Both the position numbers and the translations under genes were made by a program. Under the pieces are notes generated by a model, which saw only the letters and a program-made list of their open reading frames with translations, had not been told where the DNA came from and ran no database searches. Shown here one piece after another: positions 49,930 to 50,384 of a stretch of 50,384 nt of DNA (its first letter is position 1; each line of letters begins with the position of its first letter). Source of the DNA: an uncultured Burkholderiales bacterium (GTDB taxonomy: Bacteria > Pseudomonadota > Gammaproteobacteria > Burkholderiales > Burkholderiaceae_C); NCBI GenBank assembly GCA_903892175.1, contig CAITHK010000203.1:1-50384 (forward strand), written 5' to 3'.

Positions 49930-50384
49930 ATGACCACCAAAGTAAAAACCAGCGCCCACAAAACCACCTCAAGCAGCGCCTCCCCAACTGCCAAAACCCA
50001 GCCAAGCGCAGCGACCGGTACCCAAATTGGCTTTCTCGGTTTGGGCATCATGGGCTCGGCCATGTCGGGCAATTTGTTGAAAGCTGGCTTTGCAGTGTTT
50101 GGCTTTGACCCCAGCGACGCCGCACGCGCTCGGCTGAAAAAAGCCGGTGGCACGCCTTGCGCCAGCATGGGCGAATTGGCGTCCAAGGTGGACGTGATCA
50201 TTTCATCCTTGCCCCATGCACAAGCCTTGATCGATGCCTCCCATGCCGTGGCGTTGACGGGTAAAAAAGGCTTGCTGGTGGTCGACACCAGCACGCTGGA
50301 CATCGACGACAAAATTGCCGCTCAACAAATATTGGCCAAAAAGGGCATCACCTTGCTGGACTGCCCGTTGTCTGGCACGGGTGC
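49930..50384 (+). CDS. 3-Hydroxyisobutyrate dehydrogenase-like oxidoreductase, C-terminus cut by window edge
   Basis: The first 151 residues of a beta-hydroxyacid dehydrogenase. The Rossmann motif is IGFLGLGIMGSAM at residues 33-45 and the substrate loop begins DCPLSGTGA near 143-151 (family DAPVSGG). Catalytic Lys would lie beyond the window. GGAG precedes ATG 49930 by five bases. Residues 1-30 form an extra Ser/Thr/Lys/Ala-rich tail ahead of the fold, similar in kind to that of the ACMSD-family protein at 38849. Expected role: oxidation of a 3-hydroxy acid or reduction of a semialdehyde or tartronate-type product. Confidence 0.88.
   Translation, partial: MTTKVKTSAHKTTSSSASPTAKTQPSAATGTQIGFLGLGIMGSAMSGNLLKAGFAVFGFDPSDAARARLKKAGGTPCASMGELASKVDVIISSLPHAQALIDASHAVALTGKKGLLVVDTSTLDIDDKIAAQQILAKKGITLLDCPLSGTG

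Overview
This window reads as chromosomal (or large-plasmid) DNA of a betaproteobacterium, most likely Burkholderiales and probably the Comamonadaceae. The basis is high G+C coding sequence with many Ala/Val/Gln-rich shadow frames, five Bug-type (TctC-like) periplasmic binding proteins (a family strongly expanded in Burkholderiales), several Mo-hydroxylase operons and translationally coupled ATGA/TGATG gene junctions. Genus cannot be fixed from the sequence alone. I found no tRNA, rRNA, CRISPR array or intact insertion sequence.

Layout. (1) About 1-4776, minus strand: an EmrAB/NodT-type tripartite efflux operon (MFS pump cut by the window edge, HlyD adaptor, outer-membrane lipoprotein channel) led by a TPR membrane protein. 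(2) 4777-5238: a gene-poor scar holding two gene remnants, the tail of a PEP-mutase/isocitrate-lyase paralogue and the tail of a ParE/RelE-type toxin. (3) 5239-12730, minus: a seven-gene operon of an IorAB-type Mo-hydroxylase, two Bug receptors, a LeuCD-like hydro-lyase and a PEP-mutase-family lyase. (4) 12916-14889, plus: an exported Tat-lipoprotein amidohydrolase. (5) 14902-18027, minus: Bug receptor, RutE-like nitroreductase, Dabb and YciI small proteins and an intradiol (hydroxyquinol-type) ring-cleavage dioxygenase, with a divergent LysR regulator at 18132. (6) 19077-23666: Bug plus NTF2-like protein, divergent from Bug, FAD monooxygenase and DUF1080 lipoprotein. (7) 23765-30965, minus: TetR, VOC protein, a 2,6-dihydroxypyridine-3-monooxygenase-like enzyme and a complete Liv-type ABC importer. 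(8) 31086-36174, plus: CoxG, CoxM, CoxS and CoxL-like Mo-hydroxylase genes, then a PemIK toxin-antitoxin pair. (9) 36221-49862, minus: thirteen close-packed genes (Gfo/Idh dehydrogenase, TetR, flavin reductase, LLM flavin monooxygenase, CocE/NonD hydrolase, second Liv-type ABC importer, ACMSD-family amidohydrolase/decarboxylase, second IorAB-type Mo-hydroxylase). (10) From 49930, plus: a 3-hydroxyisobutyrate-dehydrogenase-like gene that runs off the window.

Together, regions 3-10 look like a catabolic island for aromatic and probably N-heteroaromatic acids. Three Mo-hydroxylases would insert oxygen from water into an electron-poor ring. Three flavin-dependent monooxygenases, one of them DHPH-like, would hydroxylate or open it. 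An intradiol dioxygenase and a decarboxylase-type amidohydrolase would follow. A hydro-lyase plus PEP-mutase lyase pair would turn a substituted maleate into pyruvate and a short acid. Five Bug receptors and two Liv importers would bring substrates in. The substrate itself cannot be read from the sequence. Several features are unusual enough to check: the duplicated gene tail and toxin scar, the lyase trio, the two basic disordered N-terminal tails on enzymes, the TTG-start cluster, and the palindromes near the two paralogous TetR genes.
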